A stretch of DNA of 64,000 nt, from NCBI GenBank assembly GCA_002081555.1, contig KV921040.1:1-64000 (forward strand), written 5' to 3'. The notes under the pieces were generated by a model. The model was not told the DNA's origin. It was given only the letters and a program-made list of their open reading frames with translations, and did not search any database. The position numbers and the translations under genes were made by a program. Each line of letters opens with the position of its first letter. The first letter of the stretch is position 1. The DNA is from Protostelium mycophagum (taxonomy: Eukaryota > Evosea > Variosea > Protosteliida > Protosteliaceae). Positions 23,892 to 35,786 of the stretch are shown here, one piece after another.

Positions 23892-24455
23892 TTAGATACT
23901 GCTGGGGTAAAGCATGACACGGACGGAGGCACCGAGAGCTCTGGGTGGGAGGTTGCGGGTGAACTTGGCACGGACGGCACCACCGGAACCGTGGGCTCTT
24001 GTGATCTTTCCCCAGATGGCGCGGAGGTTAGATCCGTCCTTCTTGCTGGCACCTGCGGCTCTGTAGACGAAAGCAACGCGCTTGCCAAGGTAGTGCTGGG
24101 TGGCGTCCTTTGTCTGAACACCCTCGAGCTTCAGGAGGGAAGTGTGGTTGTATTGGTTTCTCTGGCCTCTGAACACACATAATCAGCAACGTGATTACAG
24201 ATCATTATTCAATAGCAACATTCAAGCACAACCATATGATGATATTCCATTATTTTTCAACAATATAAACATTTATATGACTGCAAGAAAGAATTGTCAT
24301 ATAACTCACCTCTTGTATCCAGTGATAACTCCCTTAGAGTAGAGACTACATTAAATGAGTATCACATCATGATCTTCTATGATTTCACAGGATCATCCGA
24401 ATCACTGTAGGATTAGAGGATTCAAGACTTACCGAGTGGGGGTCTTAGTAACCAT
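23892..24455 (-). CDS. RPL35A: 60S ribosomal protein eL33 (RPL35A)
   Basis: This is a structural protein of the large ribosomal subunit. The first exon is MVTKTPTR. The next gives LYSKGVITGYKR, and the last gives GQRNQYNHTSLLKLEGV, HYLGKRVAFVYRA, IWGKITRAHGSGGAVRAKF and RVMLYPSSI. This is a complete match to eL33 over its usual length of about 110 aa. Two introns are present; the one at about 24180-24308 is longer than most here. The start codon is only about 83 bp from the divergent start at 24539. Confidence 0.95.
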
Positions 24456-24538
24456 GATTGGATGTGATAGCGATCAAACAAAGAGGATGCAACTCGAATC
24501 GCTCGAGCCAAAAAGATACGACATCGCAAAAAGACGTC

Positions 24539-25000
24539 ATGATGCTTGAAAATTTGGACCGGAAAGAAGCCGGCGAAAATAGAAAATCGAGCTTTCCATC
24601 ACACCCTGCAGAGATGTTTGCATGGATTGTATGGAATTTCAACAGATTGGAAAGGAGATGGTCTCATCCAATTGCGATGAAACTCTTCATCGCGGTGGAA
24701 ATGGTAGATGACGCTATGTGAACCAAATTGAATCTTCATCAGATAGTATCAATCGTTTTGTGTGTATTAGCGGGAATTGCCGGATCTAGAGAGATCACAG
24801 ACGGAGTGTGGTTCTACATCATCAACGTGGTGTGCCTCTCATTTGGAATGTGGACGTTACATAACAAAAGAGCCATCACATCCGCGATAGTAAGTGTGAA
24901 TGTAATCACTTTTTTGTAATGTGAACAGTATCTGGGCTTACATATGATACTTGGAGTAGCTGTCGCCTTCTCAATGGGTCATTTTTACAGCAACAGGTAA
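24539..25000 (+). CDS. Small membrane protein, three hydrophobic segments
   Basis: Unknown family, about 125 aa. After splicing at about 24703-24741 the frame reads through an N-terminal part (FAWIVWNFNRLERRW) into IVSIVLCVLAGIAG. It continues with a second helix (VWFYIINVVCLSFGMW) and, after another intron, LHMILGVAVAFSMGHFY and a stop after SNR. An upstream in-frame ATG at 24458 would leave almost no promoter, so 24539 is preferred. It shares a very short divergent promoter with eL33. Confidence 0.6.
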
Positions 25001-25481
25001 TCAACAAGAAAGCTCGTTAATCTTAAAGACAATAGTGTTGTTTGGGCAAGGGTATGTGCGGTAAATGGAACCTCCTGTGACGTTATCTTGGCGAATTATC
25101 AAGCTGCATTAAATCGAAATGCATGCCTTTTGGCCTTCCAAGTACTTTCCTTCCATCCAACAACAACATTCGTCGATCACCTATTTGCCAGGTAACGTTC
25201 GCTTTCCAACATGAGACTGAAACTATAGGCGGACCAAAGTGATCAACACAAGTAATGATATAGCTCTCATCAGTCAATAGAGTATCGACCGATTAAAACT
25301 AAATTATGGACATAGCACCACTGTAATAAAATCAGCTTGTACGAACATGTCTATTCCTCTCAGCCCGCGAGCCTCTGTGGTGTCTCCCAAGAAAAGAAGT
25401 TGTAGAGGGATTTTGTGGATTTCCCAGCCACGCGCAGAGAAAACAGAAAATCGCAGACGCTTTTTCAATCAACCACACATC
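25001..25481. other. Intergenic region upstream of Sar1
   Basis: The 481 bp have no supported gene. A minus-strand open frame (25083-25277) lacks an ATG at its start. The Sar1 promoter must lie at the 3' side. Confidence 0.35.
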
Positions 25482-26380
25482 ATGTTCATTTTCGACTGGT
25501 TCTGGGGAGTTCTTGAGTACTTGGGTGGGTCTTTATATCTTTAAGAGGAGAACGTTAGTGAGACGATCGATCGATCGTAATGATCGAAAATACACTATCT
25601 ACGCCTCAGAGAAACTAATATCAACCCAGGACTTGCCAACAAGTCCGCCAAGATCATTTTCCTTGGACTCGATAATGCCGGAAAGACCACTCTTATGCAC
25701 ATGTTGAAGAGTCAACACGTCAAGCAACCAACACCCACGTTTCATCCCAGTATGTATCTTTTGATTTCACGTGTATAAACGGAATGACCCTACACAGCTA
25801 TGGAAGAGCTTGTCATTGGCAAGATCAAATTTAACGCCTTCGATCTCGGAGGACACGAGCAAGGTGAGACTCTTTTTTTCATTGTTACGCCCAAATCCTG
25901 ATCAGAAAACAGCCCGTCGTGTCTGGAGGGATTACTTCCCTAGTGTGAACGCCATCGTCTACCTCGTAGACTGCGACGACAAAGCAAGAATTGAAGAGAC
26001 AAAGAGAGAGCTCGACGTGAGTATCTTGGATGTGATTTGTCTCCAAGTTCATTTTGATCATGTATTTAATCAGCACAGGGACTTCTTTCTAACCCTGATC
26101 TCTCCTCCATCCCCTTCCTTGTCCTTGGAAACAAGATCGACAAGCCCAGAGCTTACTCTGAGGAAGAACTCAGACAAGTTCTCGGTCTGTATGGAAACGT
26201 CACCACAGGAAAGGTGAGAAAAACAGTGTTCTTCTATGAGCGTATGTTTTGGCATGATCTCATCCGCCTTAGGGAAACACCAACCTCAACGGAATCAGAC
26301 CCATCGAGGTCTTCATGTGCTCTATCGTCAACAGAGAGGGCTACGGAGACGGTTTCAGATGGTTATCTCAGTACCTCTAA
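25482..26380 (+). CDS. SAR1: Sar1-type small GTPase (COPII coat assembly)
   Basis: Sar1 starts COPII vesicle budding at ER exit sites. The N-terminus is the expected amphipathic membrane helix ([15 protein letters not shown]). It is followed by the P-loop [10 protein letters not shown], the switch I region PTPTFHPTMEEL, the switch II motif [17 protein letters not shown], and the base-specificity motif GNKIDKP. The C-terminus GFRWLSQYL is typical of Sar1, which has no lipid-modified cysteine. The product is about 190 aa over several exons with short introns, the family length. Confidence 0.95.
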
Positions 26381-26478
26381 AAACCTTCCTAATAAAATCC
26401 ACGAATATAAATATTTGAAGTCTAATTTTCACAAATTCCATTTAAAAATATTTTTTCGTTTCTCTTTTTTTTATTGCA

Positions 26479-28440
26479 CTACATGTCTAAATTTCTTCTG
26501 GCGGGGATCACATAACCCCCTGACTTCTTCTCTAACGGCTCCAGCATGTCACCCTCCATCGTGTTCAAGAACGGCGCGTGGATCTTATTCGGTGTCGCAT
26601 TGTAGTTCATGTAACCACCTCTCTGATTATTTGATGGATACGCTTGGTTGTTAGCAGCAAACCCAGGTGGCAGGCGAGAAGTGCTCGAGAGGCCCGGAGG
26701 TCCGCTCCTTCTGAGCGCGCTTCCGTTGTCGAAGCCTGGAGGTCCCCCCTTGTGCTCGTTGTAGTCGAGGGGGTTGGTGTAGGAGGGGTTGGCAAAAGAA
26801 CCAGAGTTTGTCATCCTGTGTCTGTGGTTGGGAAGCGAAGACAGATCGTCCATGTTCATCATGCTGTTGATGAGATCCTGTTCAGAAGGGTGGTGTGGGG
26901 CCACACCAAGAGAAAGGCCATAAAAATCATTGCTGAGGTTGGGTTCTGGTCTTTGTATTTGTATGGGGTGTCTTGAGAGGAGTGGGTGATAAGGGGCCGC
27001 CTCATTGTGCTGCATCATGGGCTGATACACTATCTGCTCGTTATGCTGCATGTTGGGGGGCAGGACGACGTGTCCAAAGGGTGAATATAGAGGTTGGCTG
27101 TTACTCATCTCATTCATCCTCCTCATTTGTTCCTCTTTGATGCGAAGCTCCTCCATACGTAATTCTTCAATCCTTCTTCTCTTCTCTTCTAACGCTCTGA
27201 CCAGCTCCAACTCTTCCTCTGAAGGTCCTTCGTCTACAACTTCTTCTACAATTTGTTCTACAACGGGGTTGTGTGGTTCCGGCTCTGGAACAGTTGGCAC
27301 TGGTGTCGGCTCGGTGACTGGTTCTTTTTCTTCTTGTTGGGTTGCGGGGGAAATTTCTTCTTGGGGGGTGGGAGGGACGAGTGCGGGTGTCTCCGTTTTT
27401 TTTGTGGGGGGAGGGACGGGTTTCTTCCCGTCTGAAGCGGGAGGTTTGTTAGCTTCTGATGGTTTTGGAAATTCTGGAAAATCTGCTGCGGCAGGCACTA
27501 TTTTAGCTGCGGCGCTGCCATTCATACCCCAAACGTTATTTATCTTGAAGAATCAGAAAAATCTAATGTGAACACAGATCGTAGCTTTCGGCCGAAACAG
27601 ATGAGTTTCTAAAATGGTTTTGTGGGAGTTATTTTTAGAAAAAGACATCATCATGTATATCAGAGGTACGAAATATAAAAAGAATGAAAACAATACCTTT
27701 GGCGGGGCTGCGACCGGTGCAGTTGAGGTCTTTGGCTTTGGTTGCACCAGACTGCTCAGAGGCACGGGTTGAGCTTTCTTCTTCGCCTTTTTATTCTTAT
27801 CTGCAGCGATGGGCTGCTGTTGTGCGACCGGCTGTGTTGTTTTTGCCTGTTCTAGCAGGCTGAATGTATTCACGCTCGACAGTTGTGAAATGGGAACGGG
27901 CGGCTCGACCGACCTTAAAATGGGTCAGATTAAATAAAAATGAGAAACCATATATAGCATGACCACTCACCTTTTAATACTATTCTTGGCAGGAGAGAAT
28001 TCTTCTTCAAAAGGTTCGTGAGTATAGGATGTGTTGGCGACAATGGAGCGAGCCTTGACTGGTTCGACAGGTTTAGAGAATGACTCTGGCGGGTTCTTGG
28101 CGGGTGTCTTCTTGGCTTGTTTGAGTGTCATAGAGCGATCTACTTCCACATCACCGACGGGCACATGTGCGGCAGATGTGACCACTTCGTCTCTGTCTTC
28201 ATTATTTCTGGACCTGTTCTTCTTGGTAGAGACCTCCTGCCAGTCCTCCTCCACGGGGGCGGCAGTCCAGCTCTCCCACATCCACGGTGCGTCATAATTA
28301 GTGGGTTTAGTAGGTGTCGTTTGATTGACCTTCTGTTTAGACTTGGCATTCTTTTTCCGTGGTTCTGCTTGATTTTGCGCTTTAGAAGAAGACATATCTG
28401 TCTTCTCTGAGATAATGTCCCATGGATTAGATGAAAGCAT
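26479..28440 (-). CDS. Disordered Pro/Lys-rich protein with a charged coiled coil
   Basis: I do not recognise a family. The start at 28440 gives [13 protein letters not shown], then a basic, polar, disordered region with a tryptophan cluster ([18 protein letters not shown]). The middle is rich in Lys, Pro, Thr and Ala. A strongly charged helix ([20 protein letters not shown]) is likely a coiled coil. The last 200 residues are Asn/Pro/Gly/Met-rich with PPGF-type repeats ([25 protein letters not shown]). PPGF/PPGL motifs occur in translational repressors that bind GYF domains, so an RNA-granule or translation role is conceivable but unproven. The start codon is 199 bp from the divergent UBE2S start. 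Confidence 0.65.
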
Positions 28441-28639
28441 TTCTATTGGTTTTCTTGTTAATAGGGGAGATTGAGGTCTTTTGAAAGAGGTGAAGGGTGA
28501 TTGAGTTGATCGGTGAAAGATCTGCAAACACAAACAAACGTCGTATTCCTTTGTGACTTTTTTGCGCGCCAAAACTGTGGGTCTGAAAAATTCAAATTTC
28601 ACTACACCAAAAGAACAGCACCACCTTCCAGTTAAAGAT

Positions 28640-29368
28640 ATGGTCAGACTCTCGCTTCTCAATAAGACGGTTACTGACCTCTTTACAGGCCGAGAATCTT
28701 GCCCCAAGCACCATGAGAAGGGTCATGAAGGAACTGGCAGAGCTTGTGGACACACCACCAGAGGGTATCAGAGTCGTTCTCAATGAAGAAGACGTCTCAG
28801 ACATTACCGCTCTCATAGACGGTCCCGCAGGAACACCCTACGAGGGAGGACAATTCAGAATTAAATTGAAGCTCAACCCAGATTTCCCCTCCTCTCCTCC
28901 CAAAGGTAACAAGACTCCTTCTTTCATGACCGGTTCTGACTTCAAAAAGGCCATTTTGCCACCAAGATTTTCCATCCAAATGTATCCGCCAAGGGAGAGA
29001 TTTGTGTGAACACATTGAAGAAAGACTGGAAACCAGATCTTGGCATTAAGCACGTGTTACTTGTCATCAAATGTCTTCTCGTCGTCCCCAACCCTGAGTC
29101 TGCGCTCAACGAGGAGGCCGGCAAGCTCTTGTTGGAGAAGTATGTTGCTTCTGTTGGCGTTATGATCTGACTTTGAACCAGATATGAGGACTATGCCAAG
29201 CATGCCAAGTTGATGACAGAGATCCACGCCAAAAAAACTGTGGAGACCGCACCATCCACAGCTACTGCAACTTGTGGCGAAGTAAAGAAGATGACAACGA
29301 CCACAAGCGCACCCGCTAAAGACGTGAAGAAGGTGGCAGAGAAGAAGAAGAGCATCAAAAGGCTGTAG
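28640..29368 (+). CDS. UBE2S: Ubiquitin-conjugating enzyme E2 S (APC/C K11-chain E2)
   Basis: UBE2S elongates Lys11-linked ubiquitin chains on APC/C substrates. The coding sequence begins with a three-base exon: ATG at 28640, then an intron at 28643-28688, then [16 protein letters not shown], which aligns with the human ENLPP start. The catalytic core shows [41 protein letters not shown] (catalytic Cys in ICVN), and [17 protein letters not shown]. The C-terminal extension is Thr/Lys-rich and ends KKKSIKRL. In human UBE2S a similar basic tail ending LRRL docks on APC2, and the same terminal pattern is kept here. It shares this window with APC5. Confidence 0.93.
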
Positions 29369-29544
29369 ACTCGAGTTCTCATGAGGAATGAGCGCTGAGA
29401 GGTTATTTTGAATAAATGTACAACCCATTTAAGATTTGTCTTACTCATTCATGTTGATGATCAAAGAAAAACACCAACTGATTGCATTATTCAACTGGGT
29501 GACAACGAATAGTCTCTCAGCTTTATTAGAATACAATATTTGTC

Positions 29545-31402
29545 TTACAATCCACTTTTCATCTTTCTCAACATCTTACTCAAACTCTCTTTCAATTTAT
29601 CTGCCTGTGAACTGATCACCTGTATCATCAGTCAAATGTACTGTTGTCAACGTGCATATCATGATGACTCACCCAGTGAGGTAAGACTCCACAAGGGTCA
29701 AAATGGATGACTATGTTCACTTTGTAAAGACCGCTCTTCTCCAACCTTGTGACGACCGCCCCAGAAACTGTGACATCATCAGATGTTGAGTCTGATTTTG
29801 TTTGCCTAAGCCAAATCATCGCAAACTCACGTCTCATCTCAGCCTGTACATGGCCTGAAGGTACTTTTTCACCACCATAATTGTCCATGCAGATGACACC
29901 TTCATCATCACCCACATAAATCCATCTCTGCACAGAGAAGGATCTCGGACTCGAAGGAAAAAAGTCGAGTCGGTATGACAGATGCGAATAGTTGTCTGAG
30001 AGATTTTTTGCTTCAGATTCCTGCGATATTCAGCGTTGTAGAGAGCCGTAATAACTCACCGCGGCGAGCCCAGGCTTGATGGATTGTTTCAACTTGAAAA
30101 TGATGTTCTCCATACTCTCTCCTTTGACCTCCCCCTCCACCCTCACCTCCACTTCCTGTACATGTCATCTACAACTCTGAAGTTTCAAAAAGATTTACCC
30201 TAGAGACGCTTTCTTTGGAAAGCATTCGGCTGAAAGATCTCCTCAAATCAAAATTAGTATTTTTTTCAAACATCTTGTTGACCAACTCGATTCTCCTCTT
30301 GGTAGTCTGTTATGCGTCAACAAGCTTTTTAAAATTCAAATAATGTACAATAAAAGAATGATATGCTGTCATAGGTCCATCTACAACGAGATTTACGTAC
30401 GAATTCACAGTTTTCGGAGAGAAGGGGGGAGTTGGGGGCACTGACGCAATGGTCATACAGGAATTTTTTTAGATTTCTTTCAGCCTCCGCCAGCCTCTTC
30501 TCATTCGTTTTATGCTGCATAAATGAGCCAGATTTTGACTTCAAATCTCACCTGAGCTTGTACAATTTTCACCGCCATGTCGACGTTTTCGGGGTCGAGA
30601 TTTTCCCTCACAGCCTCGTTGATTTGGTCGTTGTAGATCTCAAATAACTTCTCGAGATGGTGAGGAATGGCCGTTTTCTTCTGCTCTGTCATCAGTCTCA
30701 GAGATTTGCTACAATCATCTAAAAGAGTTTGAAGTTCTGGAATTCGCTCTAAAGAGGTCAATAATGAGGGTCAGCAATGATGGAAGCTCACCATCATGTA
30801 ACCCCGCCAGAGCCGGGTCTGACATCACCCTACAGATGGACCATTTGATCATCTTGTTGGCATGTTCGTGTAAGATCTCCTCTCCATGATTCATGTCGCT
30901 GTAGGAGGCCGCCCTTCTCAGCACCCTTGAATCATCAGTACACATCACAAACGCTTGGAAATAACGTACAGGGGAAGCAGGTCCTGGTTTTTGACGTAGT
31001 TTTTGAGCAGACTGTCAAGAAGCTCGCACACAGTCTTCTTACCACCATCGGTATTGGACAGCTTCATATATCAGAGACATTTTCCAGGTTTCTACTTACA
31101 TATGTTTTACATTTTATCGCTGCATCCTGATATACAGGAGCCATGAGGGTTCTATAGAAGTTGACAGCTCTATCACTAAATAACACCCGATTGATCAGTT
31201 CTTGTGTCAGAGTTTGTGTTGGGTCTCTACGATCAATCGACCATTTCACCAAAGGCCAGCTGTCAGTCTCCTCACTCAATGCAAAAATGTAGTCGCTAAA
31301 GACAGTGTAATCTGATACGCTCAAGGTGGGCAGGAATTCTGGTATGGCATCAAATTCTTCGGCTCGGATCCTCTGTATCATCACTTTAAAAAGATGATTC
31401 AT
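29545..31402 (-). CDS. RasGAP-like helical protein with C-terminal START-like domain
   Basis: The C-terminal exons (WIYVGDDEGVICMDNYGG, SGAVVTRLEKSGLYKVNIVI, HFDPCGVLPHW) match the final strands and helix of START lipid-binding domains, where a xDPxGxxPxW step precedes the last helix. The N-terminal half is helical. TQELINRVLFSDRAVNFYRT and KTVCELLDSLLKNYV, then LRRAASYSD and MIKWSICRVMSDPALAGL, follow the order seen in RasGAP domains (a first-helix FxxxSxAxxFY, then the R..xPAx segment). That match is weak and no clear arginine finger is seen. A coiled segment (KTNEKRLAEAERNLKKFL) links them. The start at 31402 is the first ATG of its exon. Confidence 0.5.
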
Positions 31403-31933
31403 GGACAATGACCTCCTCCCACCTCAAAGAACCTGTCTGCAACAACCACAGCGGAAGGTAAAGACGATGCCGAGGGCATTATGCAAGCGATCGTACCTCA
31501 GTATAACTGTCACCCTGACACAAATGCCCCAAAGTGCCGCCTTATATTGTCGGATCTGTCACGGAAATATTCATGAGGCACCTGTCTAATCGTTTCGAAG
31601 CGGATTTCAGTGCCTCGCGAGGGGGAGCTTCTGAAGCGAGCAAACAAAATGTGGATAAGATCGAATCCTCAATTAAATTTCAGGATGATCATTCACTGAT
31701 TCTGAGTTTGTCAATATGCGGAGTTTTGCCTTTTCCCACATTAATATGTTTTAGAGAGATGACGGACTGAGACTGTTTGGCTCTGTTATACATGACCTTC
31801 CAGTGTCTCTTATCCCAAGGCGTGACTCATCGATGTCACGAATGTGTTGTTGACGTTTCGTTGTTAAAAAACTCATCTACAACGAGGAAATTCTAGTTTT
31901 GGGTCATCATTTCATTTTTCACCCGACGCCAAA
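31403..31933. other. Intergenic region upstream of TVP15-like gene
   Basis: These 531 bp lie between divergent starts. They contain TCTACAACGAG near 31879. No supported coding exon is present; a short RICHG-containing frame near 31540 was rejected. Confidence 0.35.
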
Positions 31934-32963
31934 ATGTGGGATTGGCGGGCATGTCTTAACAATTGCTTTCATATTATAGCAGCAGTTCTTACCTTCATCT
32001 CGTCATCAATGGATCTCGTGAAGCGACGGAGTTTTGAAGATGTATTGGTAAGGAAACATGTATATTTCGATAACTAATGGACAACAGATAGACACTTATA
32101 TGATGTAAGACATGCGACAATGTGTCATCTTGATTGATTCAACTTACAGCACGGCGGCTCTCGTAATTATATCACTAGAGACGATTGGCAGCGCCACCGT
32201 GGTTGAAAATGCACCGATATTGAAGAAATGGTTGGGGAGGGGATTTACATACTTCTTTCTTGGACTTCTGTGTCTTGGACATTACGTCGATCATGACCAG
32301 ACAGTACCCTTTATGATTGGTGAGCACATGCACTTCCGAGCTTGTAATTTCACATTTTCTGGAAATCATCAGGAGGATTCTTCAGATCATGTCAGCGGCA
32401 GAATAACCAAAAATTGTACAAAGAACACCAAAAGGATGCATCTGTGCATCAAGTCGAAATGCTTCAGAGTTTATTAAACTGTGTTTTGTCTCCGGCTTTG
32501 CCGTTTTTATCCACGAAAAACACGTTAAGAATGCATTTCGATCACTCCAAGTGTATTTTGCACACAAATTTCTTTTGCAATTTGACAAAACTATTTTTAT
32601 TCGAGCAAAAGTTGGTATTTCAATCGGTAGAGCAGACTGTTTGTGTTGGGCTAACAAAATGCGAATGCTTTTGTTTTGAATTGTGCAAGCCTGAAAAATC
32701 GTCAAATAAATTGTTTTCGACCATCTACAACACTTAGCTGCACAGGGATTGCTTTATTGACGATGGGCGTAATGTGCCTGGTGGCACATCTTCTTCATTT
32801 CCCGATATCTACACCTTTTTCTGTCCACAGAAGGACAGAAACGCACGTACGTCTTGACGCTCATGCCGAAGATAAGGCAAAGGTGCGTTGCAGAGTCATC
32901 ATTCCTCGTTGTAAAGCTTGTGTGCTTACTTATGAATTTTCCAAGACTGAGACGAACAGCTGA
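31934..32963 (+). CDS. TVP15/COPI-associated-like Golgi membrane protein
   Basis: The start at 31934 gives MWDWRACLNN and a first helix (CFHIIAAVLTFISSS). After two short introns comes ITAALVIISLETIGSA, a linker, then KKWLGRGFTYFFLGLLCLG. In TVP15-type proteins the same order occurs: a second helix, a FIGRGxFYxFxGSL helix, then a final one. The final helix here, IALLTMGVMCLVAHLLHFP, comes after an intron of about 437 nt (32320-32756), which is unusually long for this window. Family members associate with COPI vesicles and late Golgi. The last exons are uncertain; I placed the stop at 32961-32963. Confidence 0.6.
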
Positions 32964-33551
32964 TCACCGATCCTTTCGATCCAGAGCACAATTGATTTCG
33001 ATCACAAGTTGAATATTTCGCATCTGCCCGGACATTATGCTGGATGATTTGGACAATCAGCTGAATGGGCATTAATAAACAATTACGATGAAATATAAAA
33101 CTATTCGTTCTTGTAAGTGAATTTCTTCCAAAAATGGTCATGTACAGCGGTGGAAATTCTTGCATATCAATGGTGAAGTCAAACTCTTTATCCACGCTTC
33201 AGCACACGATCATCCAAGTAAACAAAGAAGTTGTCAATCAATTGTGACAGTACTTCCACTGTATCCGATAGTTACTCTTTCGTTTTGAATTTTGAATTTC
33301 TGAACAATAACGGTCACATTTTGAATCTGATCATGTGAACATCATCTCAGCAGATCGTTTTATTGTTTGATTTTCCCGCCAAAACAGGTGACATATGACT
33401 TCCAGATGGCCTCTGTCCATCCGATGATGGTCTCGTCCCTACCCATAGTCGCTCTCTTCTTCTTAGAAACGGTCTCCTTATGCAACCAGAAGGTCAAGTG
33501 CCTGACCTTTCTATTTTTAGATCATGTAAGTTGTACGGTCGTGGATGGTTT
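32964..33551. other. Intergenic region, possible unassigned exons
   Basis: These 588 bp hold no gene that I can assemble. Minus-strand stretches near 33110-33260 look locally coding (VTIGYSGSTV, DNFFVYLDDRVLK) but I cannot connect them to a start and stop. A plus-strand hydrophobic frame starts at 33404 just after TTTTCCCGCCAAAA. Confidence 0.3.
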
Positions 33552-35786
33552 TTATTTTATGAGATTGATCTTCCCGAGCGCAGAGCGCCAGAACCGACGC
33601 TTTGGAGAATCCAAAAATAGTACAATGATCGTTGTAGATGACATATATACCTCCTCGGAAAGCCCCCGGACGGGGGTGGCCAGTGGGTCTTCTTTTTTCA
33701 ACTTGAAAAGTACAAAGATAGAGCCTAGTAAATAAAATAATGCCAGAAGGACGGAATCTTCGCCGAGAGTCCGCAAGAGTTGTGTTTCCTCAAATACCAA
33801 GATCTATTTTCGGTCATAATATGTCAATCTACAACGCCTTCTACAACTGTTTTTTCGATATGAACACTTTGATATATTGGTGCCAAAATGAGGCTTCGCT
33901 GCAAGTAAAATTGTTCTCACCCTGATGGTGTTGTAGATTGTGGAATGTGACAAGTGTAGAGGGTGATATATCTGTCTCAAATGATTGTGACACTCCCACA
34001 ATAACAAGGAAGGACAAATGTCCCCAGCATCCGCCAGTTCCACCCTTTTCCGGTAAAATTCCACGATTTTTTGCACCAAATTTCCAAAAGGCATCTGACG
34101 TCATCACGAATTATTTCGGCACAAATAATTGTACCTTGCCGTTTTCGCACAACTCATCACATTCCCGCCCATTTTGTTCCTCCGCCTTCTCAACGGCTTT
34201 GATCTCATCGTTCTAAATTCAAATTTCAAATTTGGCGGGAACCAGATGACTTACGCTCAGTGACGCGCCACACCCACCGCATACCCAGGTTGACCCTTTT
34301 GGCGCGAAGAAGCCTCGGCCCTCCGCATCGCAATCCTTGCATGCCACAGCTCTGGTGTAGTCCGCAACTGTCCCGTCACACAACTCACAAGCACACGTAA
34401 ATCCTCTTCTCTACAACGTGTCATTTTTGTTGTAAAAACATATATTCTTTGTAAAAAAAATTTTGCACTACAGACTGAAAATATTGAACATATTTGAGCT
34501 GAGATATGCTATAAAAAAATATTTATATAAAAATATATAAAAAGAGGACAAAAACCACTGAGGTGAAGCCGTGAATGAGGAACTGTAACCATGGCAATCT
34601 CGTACCTCAACTATCGCTTTTCTCTGCTTATTTGTCATCATCTCTTCATCATGGTAAGAGATGGTGATCCTTTCACCTTTATTTATATTCTTTATGCATC
34701 TCAGTGACAGTCTGGAAGATGTCATGACCATGACAATGACATCATGCACGATGTACATGTCTACAACAGGCGTCAACTGATCTATTACCTCGGAATAACA
34801 GGTGGAGTTGTAGTCGAGAGAGGTAATCTCACGGAGGCATTCGGAATGCAAGAATGATTCATCATGGAAGACATGATCCAGAGTCCGCATTGGTCCTCCT
34901 CTTGTGCTTCTTCATTTGTAGAAACACTTTTATTTCCTGCAACGTCAATGATCATTCTATTTTTAGATTTACTAATGCAAGGAAATTTGATTTAAAAATT
35001 CAAGATACCTTTCTTGAGAGGCTCATCTCCAGCCGATTCATCTAATTGTGCAGATCTCGAATGACAATTCGTCTCGAGCTGTTGGATCAGCCTCTCTACG
35101 TCCTCTTCTTTTGGTTCGTACGATGATGTTTTGGCATCTATGTGTCCAAGGTCAATCATCGAGCGTGATGATCATATCGTCTACCCACTTTTCTTCTTTG
35201 ATTTTTTGGACCTCTTTTTGAAGTCTCTCGTCCATATCTGGGCTTCTGTCTGGACTTATCATTGTGAAGAGAAGGCATCATTATTAAAGAGTAACAACAG
35301 AGGGATTCTTCGCACTGATTAGGGAAAAAAATCTGCATACCTTCTTTATAGAAAGGTAATCTCTCTGGATCTGTCTCCTGTGCCAAACTACTGGTGACAC
35401 CGTCTGTGCTCAATACATTAAATGCCAGTAGGGCTCTGTCACGACCATCCATTGTCTAAAAATCATCACCACCAAATCAAATTCCAGTTCAATAATACCT
35501 CATCTGATCTCATTTTGACAAAGAGATGAACAAGACGTTGCCAATCCAGTGCGAAACCGTACTCCATTGACGGCATGAGTGATTGTGCAAAAGGATGACA
35601 GGTGTGAAGAGCAGGTAACTCAGAGAAGATCTCATCTCCAACCTTCGACGTCAGCTGGTGTCTCCATTATGATGTCACCTGAAACTCGACAGCAGCTACC
35701 AACTGGCGATCCCCCCTCTCATCATTGACGATCGTAACTCGATCTTTAAAAGCCTCTGCATAATTCTGCAAATCGTTCGAAGCCAT
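33552..35786 (-). CDS. SMYD-like SET-domain protein
   Basis: SMYD proteins are lysine methyltransferases with a split SET domain and TPR-like C-terminus. The start at 35786 gives MASNDLQNYAEAFKDRVTIV and then RQLVAAVEFQAGDIIMETPA, the opening SET strands. A later exon has NSTCYSEV in the place of the family NHSCxPN, followed by CIKNINKGERITISYHDEE, the KGEExxxSY motif. The post-SET cysteines are present (GFTCACELC). A second cysteine set (CKDCDAEG, WVCGGCG) precedes helical repeats (VQKIVEFYRKRVELA, LLRTLGEDSVLLALFYLLG). I see no MYND finger. The altered NHSC motif raises doubt about catalysis. The last intron is uncertain, so the stop is placed at about 33552. Confidence 0.7.

Noticed and set aside
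25083-25277. Minus-strand open frame of about 64 codons between a small membrane protein and Sar1
   Set aside because: It begins at TTG, not ATG, shows no family motif and no splice partners.
31540-31590. RICHG-containing frame resembling a MARCH-type RING start
   Set aside because: It stops after a few codons, lacks the remaining cysteines, and has no exon to join to.
32926-33260. Minus-strand coding-like stretches (VTIGYSGSTV, DNFFVYLDD)
   Set aside because: They cannot be joined to a start and stop with plausible introns; noted only in the intergenic entry.
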